In this document: positions 1-9,330 of the stretch, one piece after another
Layout of the letters: every line of letters begins with the position of its first letter
How positions within the stretch are numbered: the first letter of the stretch is position 1
Made by a program: the position numbers and the translations under genes
Notes under the pieces: model-generated
What the model saw: the letters and a program-made list of their open reading frames with translations, nothing else
Told to the model about the DNA's origin: nothing
The model's database searches: none
Assembly (NCBI RefSeq): GCF_014635065.1
Contig: NZ_BMCG01000003.1
Span: forward strand, 310,001-374,000
Reading direction: 5' to 3'
DNA length: 64,000 bases
DNA from: Oxalicibacterium flavum
GTDB taxonomy: Bacteria; Pseudomonadota; Gammaproteobacteria; Burkholderiales; Burkholderiaceae_D

Positions 1-394
1 GCACGCAGGGCACGCCGGCGGCGATCATCGCCTGCTTGGCCGAGACCTTGTCGCCCATCATGCGGATCGAGTCCGAGCGCGGGCCGATGAAAACGAAACC
101 CGACTTCTCGACGCGCTCGGCGAAGTCCGCGTTTTCGGACAGGAAGCCGTAGCCCGGATGGATCGCCTCGGCATCGGTCACTTCGGCCGCGCTGATGATG
201 GCCGGCATGTTCAGGTAGCTGAGCGGGGAAGGCGCGGGGCCGATGCAGACCGACTCGTCGGCCAGCTTGACGTACTTGGCGTCGCGATCCGCTTCCGAGT
301 GGACGACCACGGTCTTGATGCCCATCTCGCGGCAGGCGCGCTGAATGCGAAGCGCGATCTCTCCACGATTGGCAATGAGGATTTTTTCAAACAT
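1..394 (-). CDS. accC: Biotin carboxylase subunit of acetyl-CoA carboxylase (N-terminal part, cut by window edge)
   Basis: AccC carboxylates the biotin on AccB using ATP and bicarbonate, the first half of the acetyl-CoA carboxylase reaction that starts fatty acid synthesis in the cytoplasm. The visible 131 residues open with [20 protein letters not shown], the signature start of the biotin carboxylase N-terminal fold. They continue through [15 protein letters not shown] and [15 protein letters not shown], both conserved in the family. The catalytic ATP-grasp half lies outside the window. The gene follows accB by about 70 bases on the same strand, the usual accBC order, so the two are presumably cotranscribed. 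Assignment is very secure; the gene is incomplete only because the window ends. Confidence 0.97.
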   Translation of the reverse strand, partial: MFEKILIANRGEIALRIQRACREMGIKTVVVHSEADRDAKYVKLADESVCIGPAPSPLSYLNMPAIISAAEVTDAEAIHPGYGFLSENADFAERVEKSGFVFIGPRSDSIRMMGDKVSAKQAMIAAGVPCV

Positions 395-465
395 GAGAAC
401 TGGACTCGTCTAGAGAATGAAGCCGATGGCCGGCGGCGCGGCATGCGTGCCGCGCATCACGTGAT

Positions 466-933
466 TCAACCGATGATGAACAGTGGTTGGCCGAATTCGA
501 CCGGCTGGCCGTTCTCGACCAGGATTTCCTTGACGACGCCGGACACCTCGGCATCGATCTCGTTGAGCAGCTTCATGGCTTCGATGATGCAGAGCGTGTC
601 GCCTTCCTTGACCGTGCTGCCGACTTCGACGAAGGCCGGTGCGCCCGGTGCGGAGGCGCGGTAGAAGCTGCCGACCATGGGCGATTTGACAACGTGGCCC
701 TTGGTTTCGGGAGCGGCAGGTGCCGCCGGCGCGGCTGCCGGCGCTGCAGCGGGTGCGGCGGTCGGTGCCACGAACTGCTGCGGCGCGCTCTGCGGCTGCA
801 TCATCACGACCTGACCTTGCGTACCGCCCGATTTGACGATACGGACCTTGCTTTCGCCTTCGGTGACTTCGAGTTCAGCGATATCGGATTCGGCGACGAG
901 GTCGATCAGCGTCTTGAGCTTGCGTAGATCCAT
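466..933 (-). CDS. accB: Biotin carboxyl carrier protein of acetyl-CoA carboxylase
   Basis: The 155-residue protein carries the biotin that shuttles the carboxyl group between AccC and the AccAD transferase. It shows the family plan: an N-terminal helix ([20 protein letters not shown]), a flexible Ala/Pro-rich linker at about residues 50-75, and a C-terminal biotinyl domain. The biotin-accepting lysine lies in EAMKLLNEI, at about residue 121. Length matches the E. coli protein. It sits directly upstream of accC. A promoter-like pair of hexamers lies in the short gap to aroQ. Confidence 0.98.
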   Translation of the reverse strand: MDLRKLKTLIDLVAESDIAELEVTEGESKVRIVKSGGTQGQVVMMQPQSAPQQFVAPTAAPAAAPAAAPAAPAAPETKGHVVKSPMVGSFYRASAPGAPAFVEVGSTVKEGDTLCIIEAMKLLNEIDAEVSGVVKEILVENGQPVEFGQPLFIIG

Positions 934-979
934 GAAAGAATTCCTTGGGTATTAGGTAGAAAAATGTAAATTGGCGGAA

Positions 980-1009
980 ATTATAAGGTATTTGCCGTCA
1001 AATAGTGAA
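980..1009 (-). promoter_or_regulatory. Putative sigma70 promoter for accBC
   Basis: On the minus strand TTCACT (1009-1004) and a perfect TATAAT (985-980) are separated by 18 bases. They lie in the gap between the end of aroQ and the start of accB, about 45 bases upstream of accB. Seen by eye only; no transcript start is known. Confidence 0.5.
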
Positions 1010-1011
1010 TT

Positions 1012-1449
1012 TTAAAGATTTTTGAGCGCAAAGGAGATGGCGGCTGCATAGCCGTCCGTGCCCAGCCCGCAGATCACGCCGGCCGCCACGGCCGACAGAT
1101 ACGAGTGATGGCGAAACGCTTCGCGCTGATGGATGTTCGAGATATGAATTTCCACGAACGGGATGGCAACGCCGGTGAGGGCATCGCGCAGGGCGACGCT
1201 GGTATGCGTGAGTCCGCCCGGATTGATGACAATGGCATCTACTCCCTCCTTTTTCGCCGCCTGAATACGATCGATCAGCGCGCCTTCATGATTGCTCTGG
1301 AAGGTGTGCAAGGTCGCTCCGGCCTGCGTTGCCTGCGCGGTCGCAGCCTGTTCCACGTCGGCCAGGGTCGTGCTGCCATAGACTTCAGGCTCGCGCGTGC
1401 CGAGCAGATTCAGGTTCGGACCGTTCAGTAAAAGGATGTTTCTTGCCAT
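1012..1449 (-). CDS. aroQ: Type II 3-dehydroquinate dehydratase
   Basis: AroQ converts 3-dehydroquinate to 3-dehydroshikimate, the third step of the shikimate pathway, in the cytoplasm. The 145-residue protein has the type II hallmarks: [21 protein letters not shown] at the start (active-site loop with its tyrosine), [31 protein letters not shown], and [21 protein letters not shown] with the catalytic histidine. Length is typical for the dodecameric enzyme. Upstream of accBC on the same strand, a common arrangement in Burkholderiales. A second shikimate-pathway gene, aroE, is at 8488-9330. Confidence 0.97.
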   Translation of the reverse strand: MARNILLLNGPNLNLLGTREPEVYGSTTLADVEQAATAQATQAGATLHTFQSNHEGALIDRIQAAKKEGVDAIVINPGGLTHTSVALRDALTGVAIPFVEIHISNIHQREAFRHHSYLSAVAAGVICGLGTDGYAAAISFALKNL

Positions 1450-1534
1450 GGAGATAAAACTCCGTTTGACGACGATGGCGGCATTTTGCCGCTAAATGAA
1501 AAGCCTTGGCAAGGAGAAATCGTGCCGCGGACGC

Positions 1535-2059
1535 TCAGATGGCGAGCAGGTCGGCTCGCAGTTCTTCCATTTTCAGACGGCCCAGATAGGTCTTTTTCAC
1601 GGCGCCGGAAGGCGTGACCAGCACCGTGAAAGGCAGGCCGCCGGTCTGGTTGCCGAATTGCCGGGCCAGATCGGTGCCGGTCATGCCGGCCAGCAGCAGC
1701 GGATAGCTGATGTTGTATTTCTCGGCAAATGCGCGGACGTTGTCGGGGGTATCGATGCTGATGCCGAGCACCTGCACGTCGCGTTCGGCGAAATCCTTCT
1801 GCAATTGCACGAGCTCCGGCATTTCGTCCACGCACGGCGCGCACCAGGTGGCCCAGAAGTTCAGCACCAGGGTTTTGCCCTGATAGGCCGACAGCGACTG
1901 CGCGCGCTGGTTGACGACGTCCGGCATCTTGTTGGCGAGCAGCTTGGCCACGACGGGCGACTCGGGCGTGGCCGGCATGTAGCGCCAGGCGCTGTAGAGG
2001 CTGCCGAGGATGCCGAAGACGAGGGCAACCATGGCGAACAGCAGGATTTTCTTGGTCAT
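1535..2059 (-). CDS. TlpA/ResA-type thioredoxin-fold thiol-disulfide protein
   Basis: A 174-residue membrane-anchored periplasmic thioredoxin-like protein. An uncleaved N-terminal segment (about residues 4-25, ILLFAMVALVFGILGSLYSA) anchors it; the thioredoxin fold faces the periplasm. The redox motif is WCAPC within FWATWCAPCVDEMPEL, and GGLPFTVLVTPSGA carries the conserved cis-proline. Such proteins reduce disulfides for cytochrome c maturation or similar periplasmic jobs; the client cannot be told from the context. Its ATG overlaps the last four bases of the upstream 206-aa gene, so translation is probably coupled. Confidence 0.88.
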   Translation of the reverse strand: MTKKILLFAMVALVFGILGSLYSAWRYMPATPESPVVAKLLANKMPDVVNQRAQSLSAYQGKTLVLNFWATWCAPCVDEMPELVQLQKDFAERDVQVLGISIDTPDNVRAFAEKYNISYPLLLAGMTGTDLARQFGNQTGGLPFTVLVTPSGAVKKTYLGRLKMEELRADLLAI

Positions 2060-2676
2060 GGGATAAGCGGGCTGGAGTTGTCGGGAGCGAGCAAGGCTTC
2101 CACGGTAGCGGTGGAAGCGCGTTCGGAGCGGTTGCCGGTTTTGCGGCCGCCGCGCAGGTCATCGGTGTCGTACAGGGCCAGATGCACGCCTTCATTGTGC
2201 CAGAGGAAGCTCAGGGTCTCCACGTCGCCATGGCCGCCGAAGTGCGGCGATTCGGACACTTCGAAGTCGATACCCTTGTTGAGCAGGTAGATTTCGACAT
2301 CCTTGGGACTGTCCGCAAACAGTTGCAGATGGATGTCCGAATGTTCGCCGGCGGTGCCATTGAGCACGGCACCCGTCAGGAAGGGCTGAAAGGGTTCAAG
2401 TTCGCGCATCAGGCGGATCGCCAGTTCGCGCAGGTGGCGCAGTCGCGCGGGCTGCGTGTCGGCGAAGAACAGTGCGTTGTAGGCACGTACCTCGTCTTCC
2501 ACCGCGGCATTGTCCGGCAGCACATCGCCGCGTACCTTGTTGTTACCCAGTATCTGTTTCGCCGCCTTGCGCTTGGCTGTGCCGTAATCCACGCCGTCTT
2601 CGGCGATCAGGCGTGCGGCGGCCGCTGCGATCTCGGCGCGCAGCTGTTCGGTATCGTTGGGGAAATGGGAGGGCAT
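2056..2676 (-). CDS. Conserved hypothetical protein, possibly nucleotidyltransferase-like
   Basis: A soluble protein of 206 residues that I do not assign to a named family. There is no signal peptide or membrane segment. The N-terminal half is helical and basic (ETAKRKAAKQILGN-like segment around residue 35), followed by an AYNALFFADTQPARLRHLRE segment. The C-terminal half, with LTGAVLNGTAGEHSDIHLQLF, resembles the strand-and-acidic pattern of small nucleotidyltransferases (the G-x-x-x-x-x-S-D-I-x-L shape), but I cannot confirm the catalytic acids. It is divergent from mpl by about 107 bases and overlaps the thioredoxin gene, a pairing that appears conserved in related bacteria as far as I recall. 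Confidence 0.6.
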   Translation of the reverse strand: MPSHFPNDTEQLRAEIAAAAARLIAEDGVDYGTAKRKAAKQILGNNKVRGDVLPDNAAVEDEVRAYNALFFADTQPARLRHLRELAIRLMRELEPFQPFLTGAVLNGTAGEHSDIHLQLFADSPKDVEIYLLNKGIDFEVSESPHFGGHGDVETLSFLWHNEGVHLALYDTDDLRGGRKTGNRSERASTATVEALLAPDNSSPLIP

Positions 2677-2783
2677 GCGTGGCGGGGAAGCCGACGAACC
2701 TGGGCGGTCGCCACATGAGCGGACCGTGAAGCGATCAGGTCGGGTCGGGTAGAATCCTGTTTATTCCAATCCGAAATTCTACA

Positions 2784-4157
2784 ATGCATATCCACATCCT
2801 TGGCGTCTGTGGCACTTTCATGGGCGGCCTGGCGGTTCTGGCCAAGGCGGCCGGCCATAAAGTGACCGGTTGCGACGCCAACGTTTATCCGCCGATGAGC
2901 ACCCAGCTCGAAGCGCAGGGCATCGAATTGATCGAAGGTTTCGGCACCGAACAGATCGCACTGAACCCGGACCTGTACGTGATCGGCAACGTCGTCTCGC
3001 GCGGCAATCCGCTGATGGAGGAAATCCTCAACCGCGGCCTGCCCTACGTGTCGGGACCGCAGTGGATAGGCGAACACATCCTGCAAGGCAAGTGGGTGCT
3101 GGCGGTGGCCGGTACGCACGGCAAGACCACCACTTCGTCGATGCTGGCCTGGATACTGGAAGATGCCGGCTACGATCCGGGCTTCCTGATCGGCGGCGTG
3201 CCGATGAACTTCGGCATCTCGGCGCGGTTGTCGGGCGGCGGCGAGGCGTCGTCCTTCTTCGTGATCGAGGCGGACGAATACGACACCGCCTTCTTCGACA
3301 AGCGCAGCAAGTTCGTCCATTACCGCGCCAGGACCGCGATCCTCAACAATCTCGAGTACGACCACGCCGACATCTTCCCCGATCTGCAGGCGATCGAAAC
3401 CCAGTTCCATCATCTGGTGCGCACCGTGCCCGGCATCGGCCGCGTGATCGCCAATGCGCGCGAAGCGTCACTGCAGCGCGTGCTGCAGCGCGGCTGCTGG
3501 AGCGGCGTCGAATGGTTTGGCGGCGAACAGGGCTGGGCGCTGACGACGCACGCCGACGGCAGCTTCGACGTGCTGTTCGACGGCGAAATGCAGGGCACCG
3601 TGCAATGGGCGCTGACCGGCGAACACAACCGTCTGAACGCGCTGGCCGCGATTGCCGCCGCGCGCCATGTCGGCGTGCCGCCGGCACAGGCGATCGCGGC
3701 GCTGGCGCGTTTCGAGAACGTCAAGCGCCGCATGGAGCTGCGCGGCACCGTCAACGGCGTCGCCGTCTATGACGACTTTGCGCATCACCCGACCGCAATT
3801 GCGACAACCGTCGAGGGCCTGCGCAGGAAAGTGGGCGACGCGCGCATCCTCGCCGTGCTCGAGCCGCGTTCCAACACCATGAAGCTCGGTACCATGAAGG
3901 ATGCGCTGCCGGCCAGCCTGACCGATGCCGATCTGGTATTCGGCTACGGCGCGACGGGTGGCGGCAAGGATGCGCTGGGCTGGGACCTGTCGGCCGCGCT
4001 GTCGCCGCTCGGCGACAAGGCGCGCGCCTTCGACGAATTGCCTGCGCTGGTGCAGGCGATCGTCGCGGCCGCGCGTCCCGGCGACCACGTGCTCGTCATG
4101 AGCAATGGCGGCTTCGGCGGCGTGCACCGGAAAATCCTCGACGCGCTGCCGACATGA
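2784..4157 (+). CDS. mpl: UDP-N-acetylmuramate:L-alanyl-gamma-D-glutamyl-meso-diaminopimelate ligase
   Basis: Mpl reattaches the murein tripeptide recovered from old peptidoglycan to UDP-MurNAc, a recycling step in the cytoplasm. The 457-residue protein starts with MHIHILGVCGTFMGGLAVLA, the family's Rossmann-like domain. It has the ATP loop AGTHGKTTTSSMLAW (about residues 110-125), the metal-binding stretch VIEADEYDTAFFDKRSKF and the Mur-ligase C-terminal domain with YDDFAHHPTAI. The GTFMG start and tripeptide-ligase motifs separate it from MurC. It begins a tight plus-strand run; its stop overlaps the next start by four bases. Confidence 0.96.
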   Translation: MHIHILGVCGTFMGGLAVLAKAAGHKVTGCDANVYPPMSTQLEAQGIELIEGFGTEQIALNPDLYVIGNVVSRGNPLMEEILNRGLPYVSGPQWIGEHILQGKWVLAVAGTHGKTTTSSMLAWILEDAGYDPGFLIGGVPMNFGISARLSGGGEASSFFVIEADEYDTAFFDKRSKFVHYRARTAILNNLEYDHADIFPDLQAIETQFHHLVRTVPGIGRVIANAREASLQRVLQRGCWSGVEWFGGEQGWALTTHADGSFDVLFDGEMQGTVQWALTGEHNRLNALAAIAAARHVGVPPAQAIAALARFENVKRRMELRGTVNGVAVYDDFAHHPTAIATTVEGLRRKVGDARILAVLEPRSNTMKLGTMKDALPASLTDADLVFGYGATGGGKDALGWDLSAALSPLGDKARAFDELPALVQAIVAAARPGDHVLVMSNGGFGGVHRKILDALPT

Positions 4158-4741
4158 TCCTGTATCTCCACGGTTTCCGTTCTTCGCCGCAGTCGTTCAA
4201 GACCAGTCTGCTGGCGGCGCGCATGCAGGCGCTCGGACACGGCGACGATTACGTCTGCCCGCAATTGCCGGCATCGCCGCGCGCGGCGGTCGAACTCGCG
4301 ATGCAGATCGCGCAGCGTGCCGATCCGCAACGCCTGACCCTGATCGGCTCGTCGCTGGGCGGCTACTACGCGACCTGGATGGCCGAGCAACTCGGTTGCC
4401 GCGCCGTGCTGCTGAATCCGGCCGTGCACGCGGCGCGCGACCTGGCCTCGCAGGTCGGCGTCAAGACGCAATACCACACGAATGAACCCTTCGAGTTCAA
4501 GGCCGAATACCTGGCGGAACTCGAGGCATTGGCGGTGCCGCGCATCACGCGGCCCGAGCGCTACTTCCTGATCGCGGCGACCGGCGACGAACTGCTCGAC
4601 TGGCGCGAGATGGTCGCGCAGTTCGAAGGCGCACGCCAGCATGTGATCGAAGGTAGCGACCACGGTATGTCGGATTTCGCCGCCTATGCGGATCAGGTGC
4701 TCGCGTTCTGCGGCATCGATGCGGCAGGAGCGCGCGCGTGA
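4154..4741 (+). CDS. YqiA/YcfP-type alpha/beta-hydrolase (esterase)
   Basis: A 195-residue single-domain alpha/beta-hydrolase of the small YqiA/YcfP esterase family. It opens with MILYLHGFRSSPQSFK (oxyanion region HGF). The nucleophile serine is in LIGSSLGGYYATWMAE, the acid is probably the aspartate in ATGDELLDW, and the histidine is in GSDHGMSDF. The native substrate is unknown for the family; short-chain esters are cleaved in vitro. It overlaps mpl by four bases and ubiC by four bases, so the three genes are translationally coupled. Confidence 0.85.
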   Translation: MILYLHGFRSSPQSFKTSLLAARMQALGHGDDYVCPQLPASPRAAVELAMQIAQRADPQRLTLIGSSLGGYYATWMAEQLGCRAVLLNPAVHAARDLASQVGVKTQYHTNEPFEFKAEYLAELEALAVPRITRPERYFLIAATGDELLDWREMVAQFEGARQHVIEGSDHGMSDFAAYADQVLAFCGIDAAGARA

Positions 4742-5334
4742 CGCAAGGTGAAGCAGAAGCGAAAGCGGAAGGCAAGACGGCTGCAACCATTGCGGGCTGG
4801 CATGCGCATGTCAACCACGTCGCCGCCTCGCCCTTCATGCGCGGCTGGCTGACCGACCAGATGTCGCTGACCGTCAAGCTGATGCAGCGTTGCCGCCAGT
4901 TCCGCGTGCAGCGCCTGGTACAGGAGCGCGCGCCGGCACTGCATGACGAGTTCGCGCAGATCGCCTTGCCGCGGCGTCTGCAAGTACAGCAGCGCGAAGT
5001 GCTGCTGCGCTGCGACGAGCGCCCGGTGGTCTATGCGCATACCGTGGTGCCGCTGTCGGCGACGGCTGCGGACTGGCCGTTCTTCGGCCGGCTCGGCGAA
5101 CGTTCGCTGGGTACCACGCTGTTCGGCGATCCGCGCGTGCGGCGCGGCGAACTCGAGTACGCGCGCCTGTCGCGCCGGCATCCGCTGCTGCGCCGGGCTG
5201 CTGCGGTGCTGAACACGGAATTGCCGCCTTTCCTGTATGCGCGGCGCTGCCTGTACCGGCGCCGGCGCGGCCTGCTGCTGGTGACGGAGGTCTTTCTGCC
5301 GGGACTGGAGAATTTGCACACACCCGGCAGATGA
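4738..5334 (+). CDS. ubiC: Chorismate lyase
   Basis: UbiC removes pyruvate from chorismate to give 4-hydroxybenzoate, the head-group precursor of ubiquinone. The protein is 198 residues, slightly longer than the E. coli enzyme because of an Ala/Lys-rich N-terminus. Supporting features are the WLTDQMSLTVKLM segment near residue 40, LLRCDERPVVYAHTVVP in the middle, and VTEVFLPGL at the end, which carries the conserved active-site glutamate. The start is a GTG that overlaps the preceding stop. No ubiA follows, so ubiquinone genes are scattered here. Confidence 0.9.
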   Translation: MTQGEAEAKAEGKTAATIAGWHAHVNHVAASPFMRGWLTDQMSLTVKLMQRCRQFRVQRLVQERAPALHDEFAQIALPRRLQVQQREVLLRCDERPVVYAHTVVPLSATAADWPFFGRLGERSLGTTLFGDPRVRRGELEYARLSRRHPLLRRAAAVLNTELPPFLYARRCLYRRRRGLLLVTEVFLPGLENLHTPGR

Positions 5335-5438
5335 GCGCCGAATGAGAAAATAGCGGCACCTATAACTATTGAGCAGTACCAACCAGACACCACGCCGCGC
5401 GGATAGGATGCGCCGGCCCAATCCAGACAAAGTTTCAG

Positions 5439-7508
5439 ATGAATTTATTTTTTGACGAATCCGGCGAGTTCAAGGCCGGTGCCGTGCTGTCGCAGCAGGG
5501 CGAGGCCTACCAGGTCGAGATGCCATCCGGCAAACGGGCCAAGGTGCGCGCCAAGGATGTATTGCTGCAGTTCGCCGCGCCGTCGGCTGCGCAGTTGATG
5601 GAAGAAGCGCAGGCCATCGCCGGCGAGATCGACCTCGATTTCCTGTGGGAAGTGGCGGGACAGGAGGAATTCGGCTTTGCCGAACTCGGCACCGAATACT
5701 TCGGCCACGAGCCGAAGCCGCACGAAGCGGCCGGTCTCATCATGCGCATGCATGCCGCGCCCATCTATTTCCAGAAGAAGGGCAAGGGACGCTACAAGGC
5801 CGCGCCCGAAACCGCGCTGAAGGCGGCGCTGGCCGGCATCGAGAAGAAGCGCCAGCAGGGACTGGTGCAGGCGCAGTACGTGGAGGAACTGAAGGCGGGC
5901 CGCCTGCCGGAAGCGATGCGCGGCAACGTGCTGCAACTGTTGTTCAAGCCGGACAAGAACAGCATCGAGTACAAGGCGCTGGAGACGGCCAGCAACGAAC
6001 TGCAGACGCAGCCGCAACGCCTGATGCTGACGGTCGGCGGCATTGCGTCGGCGCACCAGCTGCATTTTTCGAAATTCCTGTTCGACGCCTTCCCGAAGGG
6101 AATCGGCTTTCCGCCAGTGGAACTGCCGAACCTGCCCGAGCTGCCGCTGGCCGAGGTGCAGGCGTTTTCGATCGACGACGTGACCACCACCGAGATCGAC
6201 GATGCGATGTCGGTCACGCGCCTGCCGGACGGCAAGGTGCGCGTCGGCATCCACATCGCCGCGCCCGGTCTCGGCATCAAGCGCGGCGATGCGCTCGATG
6301 CGATCGCACGCCAGCGCCTGTCCACGGTCTATATGCCGGGCGACAAGATCACCATGCTGCCGGACGAACTGGTCGAGATCTTCACGCTCGGCGAGGGCCG
6401 CGCGTGTCCGGCGCTGTCTCTGTATGCGACGCTCGATCCGAGCGACTGGTCGCTGATCTCGACCGAGACGCGCGCCGAGCGCGTGCCGATTGCCGCCAAC
6501 CTGCGCCACAACGATCTCGACGCGCTGGTCACCGAGGAAAGCCTGGAAGCCGGCACCGGCGACTATCCGTACAAGGATGATCTGGTGCTGCTGTGGCAAT
6601 GGGTGCAGCTGCTGGAAAAGGGCCGCATGGCCAAGCGCGAAGCCTTCGGCCTGCGTCCCGAGCAGAACAACCGCGTCGATTTCAACTTCTATGTCGAGGA
6701 CGAGGTCGTCACCATCCTGCGCCGCAAGCGCGGTGCGCCGCTTGACAAGATCGTCGCCGAGCTTGCGATCTTCGCCAACAGCACCTGGGGCAAGCTGCTG
6801 CACGACCACGGCGTGCCCGGCATCTATCGCAGCCAGGGCGCGGGCAACGGCTGGGCCGCCAAGATGCAGGTGCGCATGGTCACGCACGCGGCACCGCACC
6901 AGGGACTCGGCGTTGACCAGTACGCATGGAGCACCTCGCCGCTGCGCCGCTATACCGACCTCGTCAACCAGTGGCAGATACTGGCCTGCGCCGAACACGG
7001 CGTGACCGCGCCGCTGGTGGCGCCGTTCAAGCAGCGCGACGCCGACCTGTTCGCGATCGTCTCGGCCTTCGACGCGGCCTACAGTTCCTATGCCGCGTTC
7101 CAGAGCGACATGGAGCGTTACTGGTGCCTGCGCTGGCTGGCGCAGGAAAAGGGCGATGCGTCGGGCATGCAGGTTGAGGCCGTCGTGCTCAAGGACGAGA
7201 TCGTGCGCCTGACCGACATCCCGCTGGTGATTCGCATGCCGGGCATGCCGCAGGCGGCGCGCGGCGCGCAGGTCAGGCTCGACCTGCTGCGCTGGGACGA
7301 GGTCGATCTGTCGGTCGAGGCGCGCGTTCTCGACATCCAGCAGGCAGACAGCGAGGCGGTGGCCGAAGAGCTCGACGAGGAAATGTCGGACGACCTGCTG
7401 GAAGCTGATGCCGAGCCGGTGCCTGACGATGCGGCGGCCGATGATGCGGCCGACAGCGCTGCGGCTGGCGACGCCGCAGCCGACCCGGAAGCAGCCGCCA
7501 AAGACTGA
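5439..7508 (+). CDS. RNase II-family 3'-5' exoribonuclease (RNB domain)
   Basis: A 689-residue processive exoribonuclease of the RNB superfamily, acting on single-stranded RNA in the cytoplasm. The catalytic RNB domain spans roughly residues 235-540 and includes FSIDDVTTTEIDDAMSV with the metal-binding aspartates, GIHIAAPG, STVYMPGDKITMLPDEL and the YAWSTSPLRRYTDLVNQWQ signature. The N-terminus is a divergent cold-shock-like region. The last 50 residues are a low-complexity Asp/Glu/Ala tail. It is shorter than RNase R and lacks a basic C-terminal tail, so an RNase II-like enzyme is more likely. Followed by tonB, aroE and mtgA. Confidence 0.9.
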   Translation: MNLFFDESGEFKAGAVLSQQGEAYQVEMPSGKRAKVRAKDVLLQFAAPSAAQLMEEAQAIAGEIDLDFLWEVAGQEEFGFAELGTEYFGHEPKPHEAAGLIMRMHAAPIYFQKKGKGRYKAAPETALKAALAGIEKKRQQGLVQAQYVEELKAGRLPEAMRGNVLQLLFKPDKNSIEYKALETASNELQTQPQRLMLTVGGIASAHQLHFSKFLFDAFPKGIGFPPVELPNLPELPLAEVQAFSIDDVTTTEIDDAMSVTRLPDGKVRVGIHIAAPGLGIKRGDALDAIARQRLSTVYMPGDKITMLPDELVEIFTLGEGRACPALSLYATLDPSDWSLISTETRAERVPIAANLRHNDLDALVTEESLEAGTGDYPYKDDLVLLWQWVQLLEKGRMAKREAFGLRPEQNNRVDFNFYVEDEVVTILRRKRGAPLDKIVAELAIFANSTWGKLLHDHGVPGIYRSQGAGNGWAAKMQVRMVTHAAPHQGLGVDQYAWSTSPLRRYTDLVNQWQILACAEHGVTAPLVAPFKQRDADLFAIVSAFDAAYSSYAAFQSDMERYWCLRWLAQEKGDASGMQVEAVVLKDEIVRLTDIPLVIRMPGMPQAARGAQVRLDLLRWDEVDLSVEARVLDIQQADSEAVAEELDEEMSDDLLEADAEPVPDDAAADDAADSAAAGDAAADPEAAAKD

Positions 7509-7599
7509 AGCGGATGCCATCGCCATCATGCAAAAAGCCTCGGCCGATGCCGGTTTGACTTAAAATCGGCCGATTCCTTCTTCTTCCGAACCCGGTCGC

Positions 7600-8487
7600 G
7601 TGAATCTGCTTCTCAAAAACCGTACGCTGTCGATTGCCATCGCGGTTTCCGTGGCGGTGCATGCGGCACTACTGGCCGTGCGCTTCGTCGCGCCGGAAGC
7701 GTTCAAGTTCAAGCCGACCGATCCGGGGCTCGAGGTGATCCTCGTCAATGCCAAGCACGATCGCGCGCCGCTCAAGGCCGATGCCTTGGCGCAGGCCAAT
7801 CTCGATGGCGGCGGCAATGCGGCCGAAGGGCGTGCCAAGTCGCCGCTGCCGGACCTGCGGCAGAGTGCCGACGGCGACAGCGCAAAGGCCTCGCGCCGCA
7901 AGGTCGAGGAACTCGAGCGTCAGCAGCAGCAAATGCTGGCGCAGATGCAGAAGCAACAGGCGCAGCGCACGCAGGCGTCAACCGAGACCGAGCCGGTCAG
8001 GAACACGCCGCAGCCGCGTGCGGCCGACATGCTCGACAGTGCGCGCGCGCTGCTGCGGCGCGAAGCCGAGATCGCGCGCAGCATCGAGGACTACAACAAG
8101 CGGCCGAAGAAGACGCAGGTCACGCCGAGTACGCGCGAGGTCGGCTATGCCGCCTATTACAAGGCGCTGCAGGATCGCATCGAGCGCATCGGCACCGTCA
8201 ATTTCCCGCAGAAGGATGGCAAGAAGCTCTACGGGCAGATGGTGGTCTATATCCCGATCTATCAGGACGGCACGCTCTACATGAAGGAGGGCGGGCCGCG
8301 CATCGAACGTACGTCCGGCAATCCGGCGCTCGATCAGGCGGCGCTCGCCATCGTGCGCCGCGCGGCGCCGTTCGGCCGCTTTCCAGACAACATGCGCTCC
8401 ACCGGCCGTGACGACGTGTGGGAAATCATCACGCGCTTCAACTTCACGCGCGAGGATGCCCTGCAGACAGAAACGAGAGGCAACTGA
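7600..8487 (+). CDS. tonB: TonB-type energy transducer
   Basis: A 295-residue TonB-family protein linking inner-membrane proton-motive force to outer-membrane transport. The start is a GTG giving an N-terminal anchor near residues 8-28 (LSIAIAVSVAVHAALLAVRF). A long Gln/Lys/Arg-rich, coiled-coil periplasmic linker follows at residues 95-170. The C-terminal TonB domain has VGYAAYYKALQDRIERIGTV and the terminal ...NPALDQAALAIVRRAAPFGRFP pattern. No exbB or exbD is adjacent; the gene instead sits between the RNase gene and aroE, directly abutting aroE. A partner receptor is encoded at 49979-52411, but no specific pairing is implied. Confidence 0.88.
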   Translation: MNLLLKNRTLSIAIAVSVAVHAALLAVRFVAPEAFKFKPTDPGLEVILVNAKHDRAPLKADALAQANLDGGGNAAEGRAKSPLPDLRQSADGDSAKASRRKVEELERQQQQMLAQMQKQQAQRTQASTETEPVRNTPQPRAADMLDSARALLRREAEIARSIEDYNKRPKKTQVTPSTREVGYAAYYKALQDRIERIGTVNFPQKDGKKLYGQMVVYIPIYQDGTLYMKEGGPRIERTSGNPALDQAALAIVRRAAPFGRFPDNMRSTGRDDVWEIITRFNFTREDALQTETRGN

Positions 8488-9330
8488 GTGAACAAGACGA
8501 ATGCACAGCCCGACCGCTACGCGGTGATCGGCAACCCGATCGCGCACAGCAAGTCGCCCGAAATCCATGCGCAGTTCGCGCGTCAGACGCGGCAGGCATT
8601 GAAGTATGAGCGCCTGCTGGCACCGCTCGATGGATTCGCCGCCACGGTCGCGGACTTCGTGCGCGAAGGCGGTCGCGGCATGAACGTGACGGTGCCGTTC
8701 AAGCTCGAAGCGGCGGCACTGGCAACGCGCCTGACCGAGCGGGCGCAGGCGGCGGGCGCAGTCAATACGCTGCTGTTCGAAGGCGGGGAGATCGTCGGCG
8801 ACAATACCGATGGCGTCGGCCTGGTGCGCGACATCGTGCAGAACGCGGGCGTTGCGCTCGCCGGCAAGTCGGTGCTGCTGCTGGGCGCCGGCGGTGCCGC
8901 GCGCGGGGTGATCCTGCCGCTGCTGGATCAGCAGCCGGCACGCCTGGTGCTCGCCAACCGCACGCCGGCGCGCGCGCAGGAACTGGCGGCGCAGTTCGCC
9001 GGCAGCGGCGCCATCGAGGTCGCCACCTTCGACGGCATCGCCGGCGCCTTCGACGTCGTCATCAATGCCACCGCCGCCAGCCTGTCGGCCGAGGTGCCGC
9101 AAATTCCGCCATCGGTCTTTGTGCCGCATACGCTGGCCTACGACATGATGTACGGTGCGGCGCCGACCGCCTTCATGGCTTTTGCCGCCGCGCATGGCGC
9201 GCAGGTGCGCGACGGACTCGGCATGCTGGTTGAGCAGGCGGCCGAATCGTTCTGCCGCTGGCGCGGCGTGCGGCCGGAAACGACAGAAGTCTTTGCGCAG
9301 TTGCGCGCGCAACTCGAGAACAAGGAATGA
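8488..9330 (+). CDS. aroE: Shikimate dehydrogenase
   Basis: AroE reduces 3-dehydroshikimate to shikimate with NADPH. The 280-residue protein has the substrate-binding NPIAHSKSPEIHAQFA, the catalytic-lysine segment NVTVPFKLEA, the cofactor loop GAGGAARGVILPLL, NRTPARAQELA for the NADP phosphate, and a C-terminal MLVEQAAESFCRWRG. It starts with GTG immediately after the tonB stop and overlaps mtgA by four bases, so tonB-aroE-mtgA are probably one transcript. Confidence 0.96.
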   Translation: MNKTNAQPDRYAVIGNPIAHSKSPEIHAQFARQTRQALKYERLLAPLDGFAATVADFVREGGRGMNVTVPFKLEAAALATRLTERAQAAGAVNTLLFEGGEIVGDNTDGVGLVRDIVQNAGVALAGKSVLLLGAGGAARGVILPLLDQQPARLVLANRTPARAQELAAQFAGSGAIEVATFDGIAGAFDVVINATAASLSAEVPQIPPSVFVPHTLAYDMMYGAAPTAFMAFAAAHGAQVRDGLGMLVEQAAESFCRWRGVRPETTEVFAQLRAQLENKE

